A DNA stretch of 64,000 nt from Hoplostethus atlanticus. Taxonomy: Eukaryota; Chordata; Actinopteri; Trachichthyiformes; Trachichthyidae. Below, in pieces: positions 1 to 10,275 of this stretch. Within the stretch, counting starts at the first letter, position 1. Every line of letters starts with the position of its first letter. The translations under genes and the position numbers were made by a program. A model generated the notes under the pieces. The model had not been told where the DNA came from, made no database searches, and saw only the letters and a program-made list of their open reading frames with translations. The stretch covers positions 689,001 through 753,000 of the forward strand of contig JAXDDX010000041.1 of assembly GCA_034670405.1 (NCBI GenBank). Direction: 5' to 3'.

Positions 1-420
1 GGAGCAGTCAAGTCCTGCAGGGTCGAGCCCTTGGACGGAGTCTCCCTCCTCCTGTGCAGTGATACTGCTGTCAGGCCCAGCACAGAGCAAAGTAGTGACG
101 TTGTTTTTCTCATCACACTCAGGAATTGCATCTTCATAGACACTTGTGACACTTTCATCAATTGGATCACTGGCAGAGTCAAATGGTCACTAATGAATAA
201 ATAAAAATACTAATAGATAAAAATAACCCCTAATAGAAAATGAGGGAAGCAAATATCAACAAAAAATAAACTAACAATACTAGCTGCTTTATTTTCTGCA
301 GAACTCACCACCATGTCCATGACTGCTCATCCATGAGCATGAAGAATCTCTTTTTGTCTGTAGAAGGTGATCACACACTGCCCATCCAAAGCCCCCCAGG
401 CTGCTGCCATTATGCTTAAA
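1..420 (-). pseudogene. Possible degenerate DNA-transposon protein tail (Tigger/pogo-like?)
   Basis: Read on the minus strand, bases 420 to about 320 give a short open stretch with AAAWGALDGQCV, which loosely resembles the segment before the NCFR-type motif near the C-terminus of Tigger/pogo (CENP-B-like) transposases. Bases about 180 to 1 then give an acidic open stretch (DSASDPIDESVTSVYEDA). Stops separate the two parts and no catalytic motif is visible. The family call is a weak inference; it could be another DNA transposon or a domesticated gene exon cut by the window edge. Confidence 0.25.
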
Positions 421-959
421 TGCATTATCCTTGGAGTCACACAGTCTCATACTCCAAACATAAGAGACAACATAGACAACATAGACAACAGAACAGACTA
501 GTTATAGTGCATACATACAACATGGGTCTGGTTGGAGGGGCTGACTTAGACAGTTATGCCAATTTTCCAGGTTTCACAATCACAATTCTGCAATCCAAAT
601 TTAAGTCAGAAGTAAAATTAAAGAGATTAAAAATGTTGTATTCACATTGCATCATAAACTTGTGCAACGCTGAGAGCTGTTTACTCGTCTGGCTCTCAGG
701 CAACCACCCCACCAACTTGTATAATGAATGAACATTTGTTGTAATGAAACGTGCTTAAGGTAAGTTAAGGTACTTCAATTAGTGCAAATTCTTTATAATA
801 ATTATCTTTTATACTACAATATGTAATGGTGAAAGACTAAAGTAAGCGAAAAGTGCCTCGATAAGTGCAACAGAAATCTGACAACACAGAACCCTGAGAC
901 AATGGCAGAAAATTATGAACACAATAAGACCTAATAGAAAATAACATTTAAGAAAAAAA
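421..959. other. AT-rich stretch, nothing recognised
   Basis: No coding region, RNA gene or repeat family is recognised here. The sequence is AT-rich and holds a short imperfect tandem (acaacatagacaacatagac) near 470-490. Confidence 0.5.
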
Positions 960-1260
960 TAAATATGGTATTACATTTGAAATACCCAGTGCCATCAAAA
1001 CGCTGAGTGAACTGGCTCAAAGCCATATGACTTTGCCACCTTGTGGCTTAAACTTTTTGTACATAAATGTTGCCCTTCTCTCCTTGAGAGATGCACATTT
1101 CTCAATGACTCTATGGCACCACAGAACTTGACCAGTTTATTATTTTAGACAGGATGTGCCTGTTTTTGTCAACCTCTTCATTATGCTCACGGATCCCTGT
1201 CCTGCAGCCTTCATCAAGCTGAGCAGCTATGTTTACTTTCCCAAACATTTGCTTTTGATT
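960..1260 (-). pseudogene. hAT-like transposase fragment (ZMYM/ZNF862-like)
   Basis: The minus strand from about 1255 downward reads QMFGKVNIAAQLDEGCRTG, then REHNEEVDKNRHILSKIIN, then, after disruption, CGAIE. This pattern (short Q-L-D start, N-x-x-V-x-K-N-R, I-L-x-K-I-I, C-G-x-x-E) is that of vertebrate hAT-type transposase relatives annotated as zinc finger MYM-type 1-like or ZNF862-like. Only about 60 residues can be followed before stops, so it is a dead fragment. The family assignment is from memory of the motif. Confidence 0.4.
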
Positions 1261-1629
1261 TTTCTGATATGTGGTTTAAATCATTCAAACCTGTCTGAAT
1301 CCATGCTGGGTCTGAGACCTGTCGTTTGAAAAAGGGTGCAGGGAAAGCAAAAAAAAGCATTGGTGTCACTACATACAGTTAGCCAAGCCTTCCTACTAAA
1401 CCAGGGGGCTGTTCCACAAAGCAGGCTTAGAAAAGTGGTGATTAACCTCGCAAGCCTGGTTTGAATTAACCTAACAAATCAATCGGGGCTAAAGCGGTTC
1501 CATGAAGCCCAAGTCAAGCTACAGTGCTCTGGCTAAACCAAGCCAGGTTCAAGCAATCCAGATAATTGCGCGTGCACAGTTGTACACAGGTTATTTAAGC
1601 AGCCCGAGTGATCGATCATAGAATTCATC

Positions 1630-3025
1630 ATGCAAAAAAAGGACGGGAAAGAGAGAGCCACGCTGTTCACGGCCACTGAGCAGCGATATTTAGTAGAACT
1701 GTATGGGGAATACAAGGACATAATTATGAGAAAGGGAAATACGCTTTCAATTAACAAAGGGAGGGAGCAAGCTTGGCAACACATTGCAGATCGATTGAAT
1801 GCGTAAATAATTAATTCATTAAAAACGAACAAATTGGATAGATCTAATTAAATGAAACAATGCTATATATAAAACCCCAAGACTGTAAATGTACCACTAG
1901 TATTGAGAGAACATTTGAAATAAAATGCTTTTTATTGAATAAATACACTTTCATACAGAAACTACTTCAGTGGGGTGAAGAGGACGTGGCAGCAGGTCAA
2001 AATAAAATACAAGAATATAGTTCAGAATGGTAAGTATTGCGCCCATATATAAGCATTTATGTATAAGCACCATGATGCTAACTGTCTGATTTCATCATGT
2101 CTGTTCAATAATTGCAGCAGCAAAGAAAAAGAGCGATGCAGCTGGTACTGGGGGTGGGCCACCACCAGCCGACTTCACCCCGGCAGAGGAGCTGGCACTG
2201 GCTCTGAATAAGGGGAGGCCTGTCATGGAGGGAATAGCGGGGGGGACCTCCACAGACTCCATACCACCCAGCGGTTGGAGTCCGTACATAAAAGGTTGGC
2301 ATAACGATTGCTTTATGTATTTGCATACTCTTGATCAACATCTCTGCTCTAACATGTTTTGTTTTCTAGTTCAGGGAAATTCTGTGTGCCTTTTGGACCC
2401 ACCTGAAGATGTCGAGGACCCTGTGAGTATGAGTGTTTAAAAAGCACTGATTTGTCACTGTTAAATGGTGATCAAGCCAAGTTCTATTGACTGTTGCAGG
2501 GTGAAGGCCCATCTAGGAAGGAGGATGAGGAGACTGTCTCCGTGTCTTCGAGGGCTGATGTAAGCCATTTTTGCAAATGACACATTTAAAACTACTTCTT
2601 GTGGTGCTTATAGTGCGTTCTACAAACATATTTGCAGCAGGACACTGAGAACCTCCCAGGATCCTCTCAGGCTAAGATCACTGTGAGTATTGACAAATGT
2701 AGCCTATGCAACAATGCCAAGAACATAACTAAAGAATGACTTAAAATGTCCTTGGTCCTACAGGAATCAGACATTAAAACAATTTCTAAGCGACCTCTTT
2801 TAAAAGACATTGAGATTGAATACAGAAGGCTGAAAATGAGAAAGTTAGAGGTGGATATCCAGCACAGAAGGCTGGAGATGAGGAAACTGGAGCTGGAAAT
2901 CCAACAACTTGAGAAAGATGTAAGTTGAACTAAAGAAGACCATGATAACACACAAGACTTTGATTTGACAATATTTAATCCGTATGCCTTTCTCTCCCCC
3001 CACCCCCCTCCAACAGGCAATTTAG
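1630..3025 (+). CDS. Harbinger Myb/SANT-like accessory DNA-binding protein, 8 exons, intact
   Basis: Exons joined at GT-AG borders are 1630-1802, 1959-2029, 2118-2294, 2370-2422, 2500-2559, 2641-2682, 2764-2919 and 3017-3025. Together they give an open frame of 246 codons plus stop. Residues about 12-85 form a Myb/SANT-like domain of the NAIF1/MSANTD type: FTATEQRYLVELYGEYK, then QAWQHIADRLNA, then KRTWQQVKIKYKNI. A Gly/Pro-rich linker follows, with a conserved LALNKGRP stretch. The last large exon is a heptad-rich coiled coil with repeats of RRLEMRKLELEIQ. In known Harbinger elements this protein binds the transposon ends and helps bring the transposase into the nucleus. I chose the ATG at 1630 because it starts just before the Myb domain. 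The acceptor of exon 6 could be three bases further left. Expression is unknown; the alternative is a recently inserted, not yet decayed copy. Confidence 0.75.
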
Positions 3026-3063
3026 AGCTGAAATAAAACATGAAAAAAATAAAAGGAAACAAA

Positions 3064-3980
3064 TTAAGCAAAAAAATTGTTTGCGTACACATCCTGCATA
3101 TGTCTTCCATTGTCTGGGTCCTCGGGTACATCACCGCCCCAATCCTGCTCCGCAGTCACTCTGGGGACCCTTTCCTTTTTGAGACAGGCGGTGTTGTGGA
3201 GCACTGTACAAGCGACAATGTCACAGGCCCTTTGCGGGGTGACCCTCAGGTAGTGGAGGCACTGGAACCTGCCATTTCGAGCCGACCCCTTGTGCGTGAA
3301 TGGGCTCGACTTATAGTTTTGCTCTGCCGCTGTCTGAGGGTCCTGATATGGGGGCAGGAGATGGGGCTGGCAAAACCCTTGTCTCCCAGCAACACACCAG
3401 AGAATTCGCCTGGACAGAACATTTTGATTACAAACCAATAGTTCTAGCTCTGAGACTTTAAAACTGTTTGGTGTTACAGGAGCAGTCTACCTTGTGCCAG
3501 TCGGGGGGAAATTGAAGAAGTCCGAAAGATCCTAGTGTCGTGGACTGAGCCAGGCCACTTGGCTACCACGTTGCTAATGACACAATCAGCATCGCAGATC
3601 ATCTGCAATAAAGTAACGGTTTATTCTAGTAGGCGTATTACAATACTAATCTAGGCCTAACAAAACATGTCTGAGGGATGTAAGGATTTGTAGTTGTGGA
3701 GAAAACAAAATACATTCATCCTATTCAAATGACATTCTGACTACAGAGGTTGCAATAGGCCTACATTTTACTTGAATGCAGTAGGAACAGAACCACTAGG
3801 GCGCGCCCCGCTTATAGTTTGTTATACAGTAACCTACAAAACGTGTCACTTAGTAGGACCGTACCTGAACGTTGATGCTGTGGAAGGATTTCTGATTTAC
3901 ATAATCGGCTTCATGAGGACCCGACCGACGTTGTATCCGCACGTGGGTGCAGTCCAGAGCCCGGATAACATTTGGGAAAC
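3064..3980 (-). pseudogene. Harbinger transposase (HARBI1-type), frameshifted
   Basis: Minus-strand exons can be followed at 3980-3865 (FPNVIRALDCTHVRIQRR, first catalytic Asp in ALDCTH), 3602-3491 (MICDADCVISNVVAKWPGSV and HDTRIF) and 3409-3064 (GVLLGDKGF, second catalytic Asp). The first two splice in phase into the third. Within the third exon the frame changes: GVLLGDKGFA is in one frame, QPHLLPPYQDPQ in another, RTRGRLEM (the Glu region) back in the first, and GRFQCLHYLRVTPQRACDI in the second. The C-terminus ends at a stop near 3064. The helix-turn-helix N-terminal exons expected between 3990 and 4600 were not found. It is the partner of the accessory gene at 1630-3025 and is probably inactive. 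Confidence 0.8.
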
Positions 3981-4100
3981 CTTGAGAAAAAAGATATTCA
4001 CTATTACAACCCAACCTATAGGTCACTTCTATTAAGAACCAAAGAGATAACCATTGTAATGCTTCAACTTACCATCAATTCCATAAAAGGACTCTTTAAT

Positions 4101-4215
4101 GCAGGGGTGTCAAACCATGTGCCATGGAGGGCCGAGAGTATGCAGGTTTTCGTTCTAACCGAACACTACACCAGGTGATTTCACTGATTAGCTCCTCCTC
4201 TCTGGTTGAGGGTGT
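4101..4215. repeat. Dispersed fish repeat fragment inside the Harbinger
   Basis: The segment gcaggggtgtcaaaccatgt, followed by ggagggccgagagtatgcag and an accaggtgatttcactgat stretch, looks like a non-autonomous repeat common in teleost genomes. It lies where 5' exons or introns of the Harbinger transposase would be. Family not determined. Confidence 0.4.
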
Positions 4216-4654
4216 GATCTAAAAGCAATACGGCACTTGGGGTCTTGCTGTATCACTCATGGTTAAATGGGGTTGCCTAACAACGCTCTGAACCATGACT
4301 GTATCCTCGATACAGCCTACATCATTTTAGATTTTTTATTTTCTATTAACGTGACATTTTATGTCTGATAGTGTAGGGTATCTAATAGTGTTAAACATTA
4401 GGATGGCGGAACCTTGTTTGAAAAACATTGCGTTCCAGTCGGATCAGTGTTACGGGAATACCGATTAAGCTTCAACTGTGGTTTAGCCTGGCAACTAACC
4501 TGCCCCGAGGCAGGCTAGTTTGGAAGCATAAGTTGCCGCAGCAACTTAGCTTGAACTATGTTGAGCTTGCTTTGTGGAACCGAATAAACTTGAAAATGAG
4601 CCAGACTAAGCGAAATAAGCGGTAAGCTCGCTTTGAGGAACACGCCTCAGCTCC

Positions 4655-5461
4655 TTGAAAACGACCGAGTATATTGTCTCATTCTGGCGCATTTTATGTC
4701 AGATGTACCACGAGCCACTCGCTCTCTGCTGCCAACCAGTGGTTGGTGGTGTGTAAATCAGCAGCATTCAGATAAATGCTGTTGGAGCGCAGCTTTCCTG
4801 CCACCAAGCTTTGCTCCTCTTGTATTGAAGAGGAGCAAACTGCGCATGTACAACTTAGAACTACAGTCAATGGGCAAAGATTGTGTTATTGTTTTTTTGT
4901 AGTTGGCGAACATCAAGAGGAAACCGTATGAATTGTCGGACGATGTGGGGTCTGGAGAGGGGATTTATTGTTTGATGTAATATTCTACTGACAGAGCTAT
5001 ACCTCGTTCGTCTGTGCTGCATAGCTGCATTTTCCCTGTGGCCAAGTAGCGTCGAGTTGTCACAAGCTTGATCGCCGGTGTTATTGGGTTTTTTGTTTGT
5101 TGGTGAAGTGACTGCATCCCCGACTAGCTCTACTATGATCATAATACCCTCGCGATTAAGGCCATACCTTTTTAAAAGCTCAGTATCATTCAATGTTTCT
5201 AAAATGTTGACGTGATTACGAGGTGGATTGCCGGCAGCAGCCATTTTAGGATCGTGTGTGATTTGATCTTAGTGACTTAGAAGTCCTCTTGACTACCCCT
5301 AACTTTTCACAGATTTAGGAGCTGGTTTTAGCGCTAAAAAAATTAAAACAAATACTCTTAGACCAAAAATCGATAGGACTGACACGCCCATTATTTTTAA
5401 GAGTTTCTCAGCAAGTTGGGAGCTACTTTTAGCCTTAAGATGTTTTGTGAATACGGCCCCT
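4655..5461 (-). mobile_element. Truncated second Harbinger, transposase N-terminal part
   Basis: The outer end at 5461 reads inward (minus strand) as ggggccgtattcacaaaaca, a terminal sequence typical of a fish Harbinger subfamily. Coding sequence on the minus strand starts with ATG at 5244 and gives NHVNILETLNDTELLKRYGL, LVGDAVTSPTN, then after frame disruption SVSRILHQTINPLS and VRQFIRFPLD, the N-terminal HTH half of a HARBI1-type transposase. The frame is lost again near 4870. The rest, including the catalytic core, is missing. The truncated side abuts the right end of the element at 1402-4650. Confidence 0.6.
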
Positions 5462-5531
5462 GGACTGTAATGCCATCCATAAATGAACCATATATCCTAT
5501 GCTGTGTTTAGGAATAATGTCCAAACAAGAC

Positions 5532-5624
5532 CTAGTAAGGCTTACCCACGCCTTTATTTCCAGTAGATTGGATTACTGCAATGGTCTGTTCACAGGGCTT
5601 TCAAAAAAAGCTCTTCGGCAACTC
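5532..5624 (+). pseudogene. Non-LTR retrotransposon reverse transcriptase fragment (L2/CR1-like)
   Basis: The plus strand reads LVRLTHAFISSRLDYCNGLF then TGLSKKALRQL. The H-A-F-I-S-S-R-L-D-Y-C-N pattern is the conserved block just downstream of the reverse transcriptase core in L2/CR1-clade non-LTR elements of fish. Only about 31 residues survive and the flanks are not coding. Confidence 0.6.
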
Positions 5625-5639
5625 CTAGGCCCAATCCCA

Positions 5640-6590
5640 ATCTCCCCCCTAAGGCCTAAACCCTGAACCCACACAGACTTAATTGACGTCACCTAGTAAA
5701 TGCTTGAGTGTGAGAGGCTGCAAGGGCTCGAAATTGTATAAATAGGAATGGGACAGCACTTTTTCGCGTTACCTTGACAACACCAAAACATGTTCCGTAC
5801 GATTGTGTGTTTGGGACTTTTTACTTTGTTCATGACCAAGGCACTTAAGGCACTGCCTGATTTGAACGTCTTCCAGGAGTGGATGAGAGGTTTTTGTCAA
5901 AACAGCATCATCAAGCAAAAAATAAAATAAATGGTTGATGAATAAACATTTGTGAACCTTCTAGGACCCTTAGGACATCTGGGGCTGGCCTGCTGGCTGT
6001 CCCAATAGATGCTTTGCATAGAACTCAGATGTAAAATCCCAAATAAATGTGTTTTGAAATAACTTAATAGCACAACACAATGTGCAGAAAAGTCAAGGGG
6101 TTTGAATGCTTCTGCAAGGCATATCCAGTGGATATCATCATCATCAGCTGCCAGCAGAAATGTCAACGCTCTCCGTGGGTGTTTTGGTCCTCATACTGTA
6201 TAATTCTACCAGCTAATATTTAGCCTTCAGCCAAGAGGAATAATCATACTAACTAACAAGGTGTACTTCCACACAAGATGGACGACACACATTACTGTCC
6301 TTCTCAACTTAAGAGGAAAATGTCTTATTGTATGCTTTCTGTGTGGGGAAATATCATACCATCATGCTATGTAGTGTATTGGCTGCTACAAGCCCAACCT
6401 GAGGGCACATTCAGGGCAAGCATCACTCCATATGGACATCGTGCACCATATTACAACTGCAACTTATCTTATAAGTTGGCCGGGCTCAGACCTCCCGATA
6501 ATCGGTGGAGAAATCTGGACGGGACCTTGGTCGGTACCGATGTTCGGCACCGATTATCTGGTAATGTGAGAGGTTTACAGATCCAATCTT
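5640..6590. other. No gene recognised; possible transposon end near 5628
   Basis: The start (ggcccaatcccaatctcccc) resembles a DNA-transposon terminus, but I could not find its inverted partner. The remainder shows no supported coding or RNA feature; open frames here are short and lack family motifs. Confidence 0.4.
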
Positions 6591-6597
6591 AAACCTT

Positions 6598-7648
6598 CAG
6601 GGGTCTGTTCCAAGAAGCGGGTTTAGTGAAAACTCTGAGTTTGTTAACCCTGAGATGAGGGAAACTCTGGGTTCTCCATTCCAGAAAGAGAGGTAACTCA
6701 AACTCTGATTCAGTTACCATGGTAACTGACTCTGTGAACCTAACCTGCTCGCTGGCAGGTTTTCTTGAACAAACCCTGACTTTCTCCCTGTCTCCTCCCT
6801 CTGCTGAACCTGAAGCAGCTGTCGGACATGGCGTGTCGTTTCCTCGGTAACCCGATCGATATTCAAGTGGAAGTAATTCGCATAGCCTCACGTCGGGAGA
6901 GGATTTTGAGACCCCAATTAGATGTTCTATGTCCAGGATGGAAGAGCTGTCCGAGATATAATATGCTGTTTACACTTCACGGATTAAGCTACCACCACCC
7001 CGAGCAGTCAAATAAAGACACCTTTCATTTGGTCTTATTTATTTCCTACAAATACAAAAGCAACAGTTAGTATTTTTATATTGTTCCAACAACACATTTC
7101 ACCTGTGACCATGCCACCTCTAACTTATGTTCCAGTAATTCAATTTCTAGATCTGCCTTTCTAATTTGCCACCCCAAGTACACCATTTGAAGTATATCTG
7201 GTCCAGACAGCTCAGTTGATAGCGCATTAGATTATCAGTCTCAGGGTTGTGGGTTCGATCCCCACATAGTGTTAACTATCACCTTTGTAAGTCGCTTTGG
7301 ATAAAAGCGTCTGCTAAATGACTCTATTGTAATGTTTTTATATTTCATTTTCAGCTGCTGCCAAGTGCGCTTTGTGCCCGTGGGATTGCACCTAAATGAA
7401 AAGAAAATTCCAATACCATTCCACCACTTTCTCACATGTAGGTAATATTATAAGAAAGTGTGGTTAAATGTTAAATGAATACACTACTGCATTCAAACGT
7501 ACGCATTGACTTGGGCAGCGATTCTCTCCCACGCCAATTCCCTCTCCTTTACGACCCTTCTGCTTGCTGGTTGCCATGCTTGCTGGTTGCTCAGAGTGCA
7601 GGGTTAGACTCAGAGTTTGCTGAACCTGCTTCTTGGAACGGACCCCTG
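6598..7648. mobile_element. Internally deleted Harbinger derivative with both gene remnants
   Basis: Clear inverted ends are present: left caggggtctgttccaagaag, and the reverse complement of the right end caggggtccgttccaagaag. Inside the left half, 6828-6930 (+) encodes MACRFLGNPIDIQVEVIRIA then SRRERILRPQLDVL, the start of a HARBI1-type transposase. Inside the right half, 7393-7330 (-) encodes CNPTGTKRTWQQLKMKYKNI, the core of the Myb/SANT-like accessory protein. Everything between was lost, and a tRNA-derived SINE sits at 7200-7335. It is a non-autonomous derivative of a different subfamily from the copy at 1402-4650, because the inverted repeats differ. No convincing target duplication was seen. 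Confidence 0.8.
7200..7335 (+). mobile_element. tRNA-derived SINE
   Basis: A pol III A-box-like cagctcagttgatagcgcat begins near 7209. A B-box (gggttcgatcccca) is near 7250-7263. The tail gtcgctttggataaaagcg, then tctgctaaatgact, is the L2-type tail shared by many fish SINEs. The copy lies within the deleted Harbinger at 6598-7648. Confidence 0.8.
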
Positions 7649-8463
7649 ATCTGCTCGCGGACTCATCGGGGCAATCACAGACAATCCTCAATCAGCTCCC
7701 ACCTGCCTGATTGGTAATGTGTCACAACCGAGGCAAGACGGCCGACGCATTGTGGCCTGCTGGGGAATGTAGTCCTTTCCCCACAGTTTTTCCGTGGCAG
7801 ATGCCCCTCCGGTCTGCCACAGTATGCAACCTGCTAAAATGAATGTAATATATATATCATTAAATAAAGGTCTGACTCTTGTGTTTATATGAGCGGAAAC
7901 GGTTGCGGATTAACCTGTGGGATCATCAGTCTCGATGTGATACCTCACAACTGACAATAAGTTATTGTGGCATTTAGATTACAGTGCTAGTCACAGTGGG
8001 AAATACATACATAACATTCATGTATCATCATCATCAGATAAGTGGAAAAGAGAACCGCTGGATATGTATAAGTTAGTGTGTTGTCATGACATCACTTGAC
8101 AGATTTCAGCTGATGATTGATGATGAGCTGATGGGATGATTTTTGAGGTGAAGGGGGATGCCTACCGCTGTCCGTCAGAAAATCACTCTGGAGGATGCGA
8201 CCGACGGAGAATATTAACGCGGCTCTCGGCAACGCAGGGTGAATTACAATGGAGTTCTGCAGATCCGACTGACCGCCAGACACCTCGCCGGAGAGTGAGA
8301 GGCATGATGGAAATATATTAGTCTTGTCACGAGTCGAGCTTTCTGTGTTTGCTTTTTTTCACCATTGTGTTTCGAATACAGAATAAAGCTCACAGCTCTG
8401 CTCTAGCGCATTCCTGCTGTAGCCATAAGAGAGAACAGCAAATGAAGGTTATGGTAGGTTATG
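7649..8463. other. No gene recognised
   Basis: This interval between two transposons shows no coding, RNA or repeat signature that I can support. It includes a TGATGATGA-rich patch near 8110-8130. Confidence 0.4.
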
Positions 8464-8800
8464 TGATGCATACGGAAAGTTTTCAGACCCTTTCAAGTTT
8501 TTCACATTTTGTTATATTTCTTTCTCATCAATCTACACACAATACTCCAATGACAAAGCAAAAAGAGGTTTTTGGAGTGTTGAAATATCCCATTTACAGA
8601 AGTATTCAGACCCTTTGTTATGACACTCGCAATTGAGCTCTGGTGCATCGTACTTCTATCAATGGTCCTTGAGATGCTTCTACAACTTGATTGGAGTCCA
8701 CCTCTGCCTAACTGAATTCATTAGACATAATTAGGAAAGGCACACAGCTGTCTATATAAGGTCTCACAGTTGATGGTGTATATCAGTGAAAGGCAAGAGA

Positions 8801-10270
8801 ATGAGGTCGAGAGAATTGTCCGTAGACCTGCGAGACAGGATTGCGTCAAGGCACAGATCTGGGGAAGGATACAAGAACATTTCTGCAGCATTGAAAGTGA
8901 AGAGCACGGTAGCCTCCATCATTCTCAAATGGAAGAAGTTTGGAACCACCGACAGTCTTCTTAGATCTGGCCGACCGGGCCAAACTGAGCAATCGGAGAC
9001 GAAGGGCCTTGGTCAGACAGGTAACCAAGAACCCAGTGGTCACTATGAATGAGATCCAGAGTTCCTTTGTGGAGATGGGTGAACCTTAAAGAAGGACAAC
9101 CATCAGTGCAGCACTCCACCAATCAGGCATTTATAGTGGTATAGTGGCCAGACAGAAGCCATTCCTCACTAAAAGGCACATGACATCCCGATGGGAGTTT
9201 GCCAAAAGGTACCGGAACGACTCTCACACCATGAGAAGCAAAATCCTCTGGTCTGATGAAACGAAGATTGAACTATTTGGCCACAATTCCCAACGTCGCG
9301 TGTGTGGAGGAAACCAGGCACTGAGCATCACCTCGTTAATACCATCCCTACAGTCCAACACGGTGGTGGCAGCATCATGCTGTGGGGATGTTTTTCTGCA
9401 ACAGGGACTGGGAGACTAGGAAAGAGGGAAAGATGTCACGATCAACTAGGGCAACCCAAATGCAGGACTCAGAGTGAGAATAAAGAAGATGAGGTTTATT
9501 GGTGGGGATACTGGAGGTGAGGGTGATGAGGGGAATAGTCGAAGGCAGAGGGAAGAAGGGAGGGCTGATGGCTGGCGAAGCATGGCGGCGCAGGAGTGAG
9601 GGCTGGAAGCGAGCGTGGCTGGTGAGGCAGGCAGGCGAGCAATGATCCTGGAGCGCAAGGAGACAGGGTTAGCGAGGAATCAAAAACACACGAAGACTTG
9701 AATGTGCAATCCAAGAGGCCGGAGACGTGAGCTAACCACAAAGGCTGAAACAACGATCTGGCGATGAGTGACTGAAGATACCGGGGTAGATATACTGCAG
9801 AGTGGTTGAGTAGATGGATTGCAGGTGTGTAACTTTGAGCCAGTGAGTAGGCTGGACAGCAATCAGGAGCCGTGAGTAGGCTGGACAGCATCGCCCACAT
9901 CACAGATACACACAGAGAGAAACAGACAGGGACGCACTGGAGATACAAGGGGGAGGGAAAACACAAGAGACACAAGAGAAAACTGGAGGCACGGCCGAAA
10001 AATATAGAGCAATCCTGAGTAAAAACCTTTTCCAGAGTGCTCAGGATCTCAGGCTGGGGCGAAGGTTTATATTTCAACAAGACAACGACCCGAAGCATAC
10101 CGGCAAGAAAACACAGGAGTGGCTTCGGGAAAACTCTGTGAAAGTCCTGGAGTGGCCCAGCCAGAGTCCCGACCTAAACCCAGTAGAGCATCTCTGGAGA
10201 GATCTGAAAATGGCTGTGCACCGACACTCCCCATCCAACCTGGTTAAGCTTGAACGATTCTGCCAAGAAG
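8801..10270 (+). pseudogene. Tc1-like transposase, multiply frameshifted
   Basis: The first block encodes RSRELSVDLRDRIASRHRSG and GYKNISAALKVKSTVASIIL, the N-terminal helix-turn-helix. RPFLTKRH-like text and WEFAKRYRN follow. [15 protein letters not shown] carries the first catalytic Asp. [18 protein letters not shown] is in a shifted frame and lies just before the break. After the nested insertion, FQQDNDPKH (second Asp) and SPDLNPVEHLWRDLK (E-position region) are readable. Frame changes and in-frame stops show it is inactive. Family identity is secure from the D-E-T-K and Q-Q-D-N-D-P-K-H motifs. Confidence 0.85.
9437..10003. mobile_element. Unclassified insertion nested in the Tc1 transposase
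   Basis: About 567 bases interrupt the transposase between the codons for a GKM-type stretch and the LLQSAQDL-type stretch. The inserted DNA starts tcacgatcaactagggcaac, contains gatgaggtttattggtgggg, is purine-rich and has no coding capacity. Its start resembles retroposon or solo-LTR-like repeats seen in fish genomes, but I cannot name the family. Exact borders are uncertain by several bases. A short internal duplication (tgagtaggctggacagca) occurs near 9846 and 9873. Confidence 0.65.
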
Positions 10271-10275
10271 CCAGC

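Larger units (their letters stand above)
1402..4650. mobile_element. PIF/Harbinger DNA transposon, two-gene copy
   Basis: The element is bounded by imperfect terminal inverted repeats. The left end reads ggggctgttccacaaagc from about 1405. The reverse complement of the right end reads aggcgtgttcctcaaagc, ending near 4647. A CAG triplet lies just outside each end (1402-1404 and 4648-4650) and may be the 3-bp target duplication typical of Harbinger elements. Inside are the two genes of an autonomous Harbinger: a Myb/SANT-like DNA-binding protein on the + strand (1630-3025) and a HARBI1-type transposase on the - strand (3064-3980 and probably further upstream). The layout is convergent. The transposase is broken while the accessory gene is open. 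A separate dispersed repeat sits at 4101-4215. Confidence 0.85.
8464..10275 (+). mobile_element. Tc1/mariner element, 3' truncated and split by an insertion
   Basis: The left end has gcatacggaaagttttcaga (canonical fish form: gtattcagaccc), with a second near-copy, agaagtattcagacccttt, near 8600, as in Tc1 elements with repeats inside their inverted ends. Transposase remnants follow from 8801. At about 9437 the element is broken by unrelated DNA and resumes near 10004 with aaaaccttttccagagtgct. The transposase tail is readable to about 10270, after which the right end is missing. Confidence 0.85.

Noticed and set aside
7200..7275. Functional tRNA gene
   Set aside because: A- and B-boxes are present, but the fish SINE tail follows directly and no acceptor-stem pairing is evident, so it is a tRNA-derived SINE.
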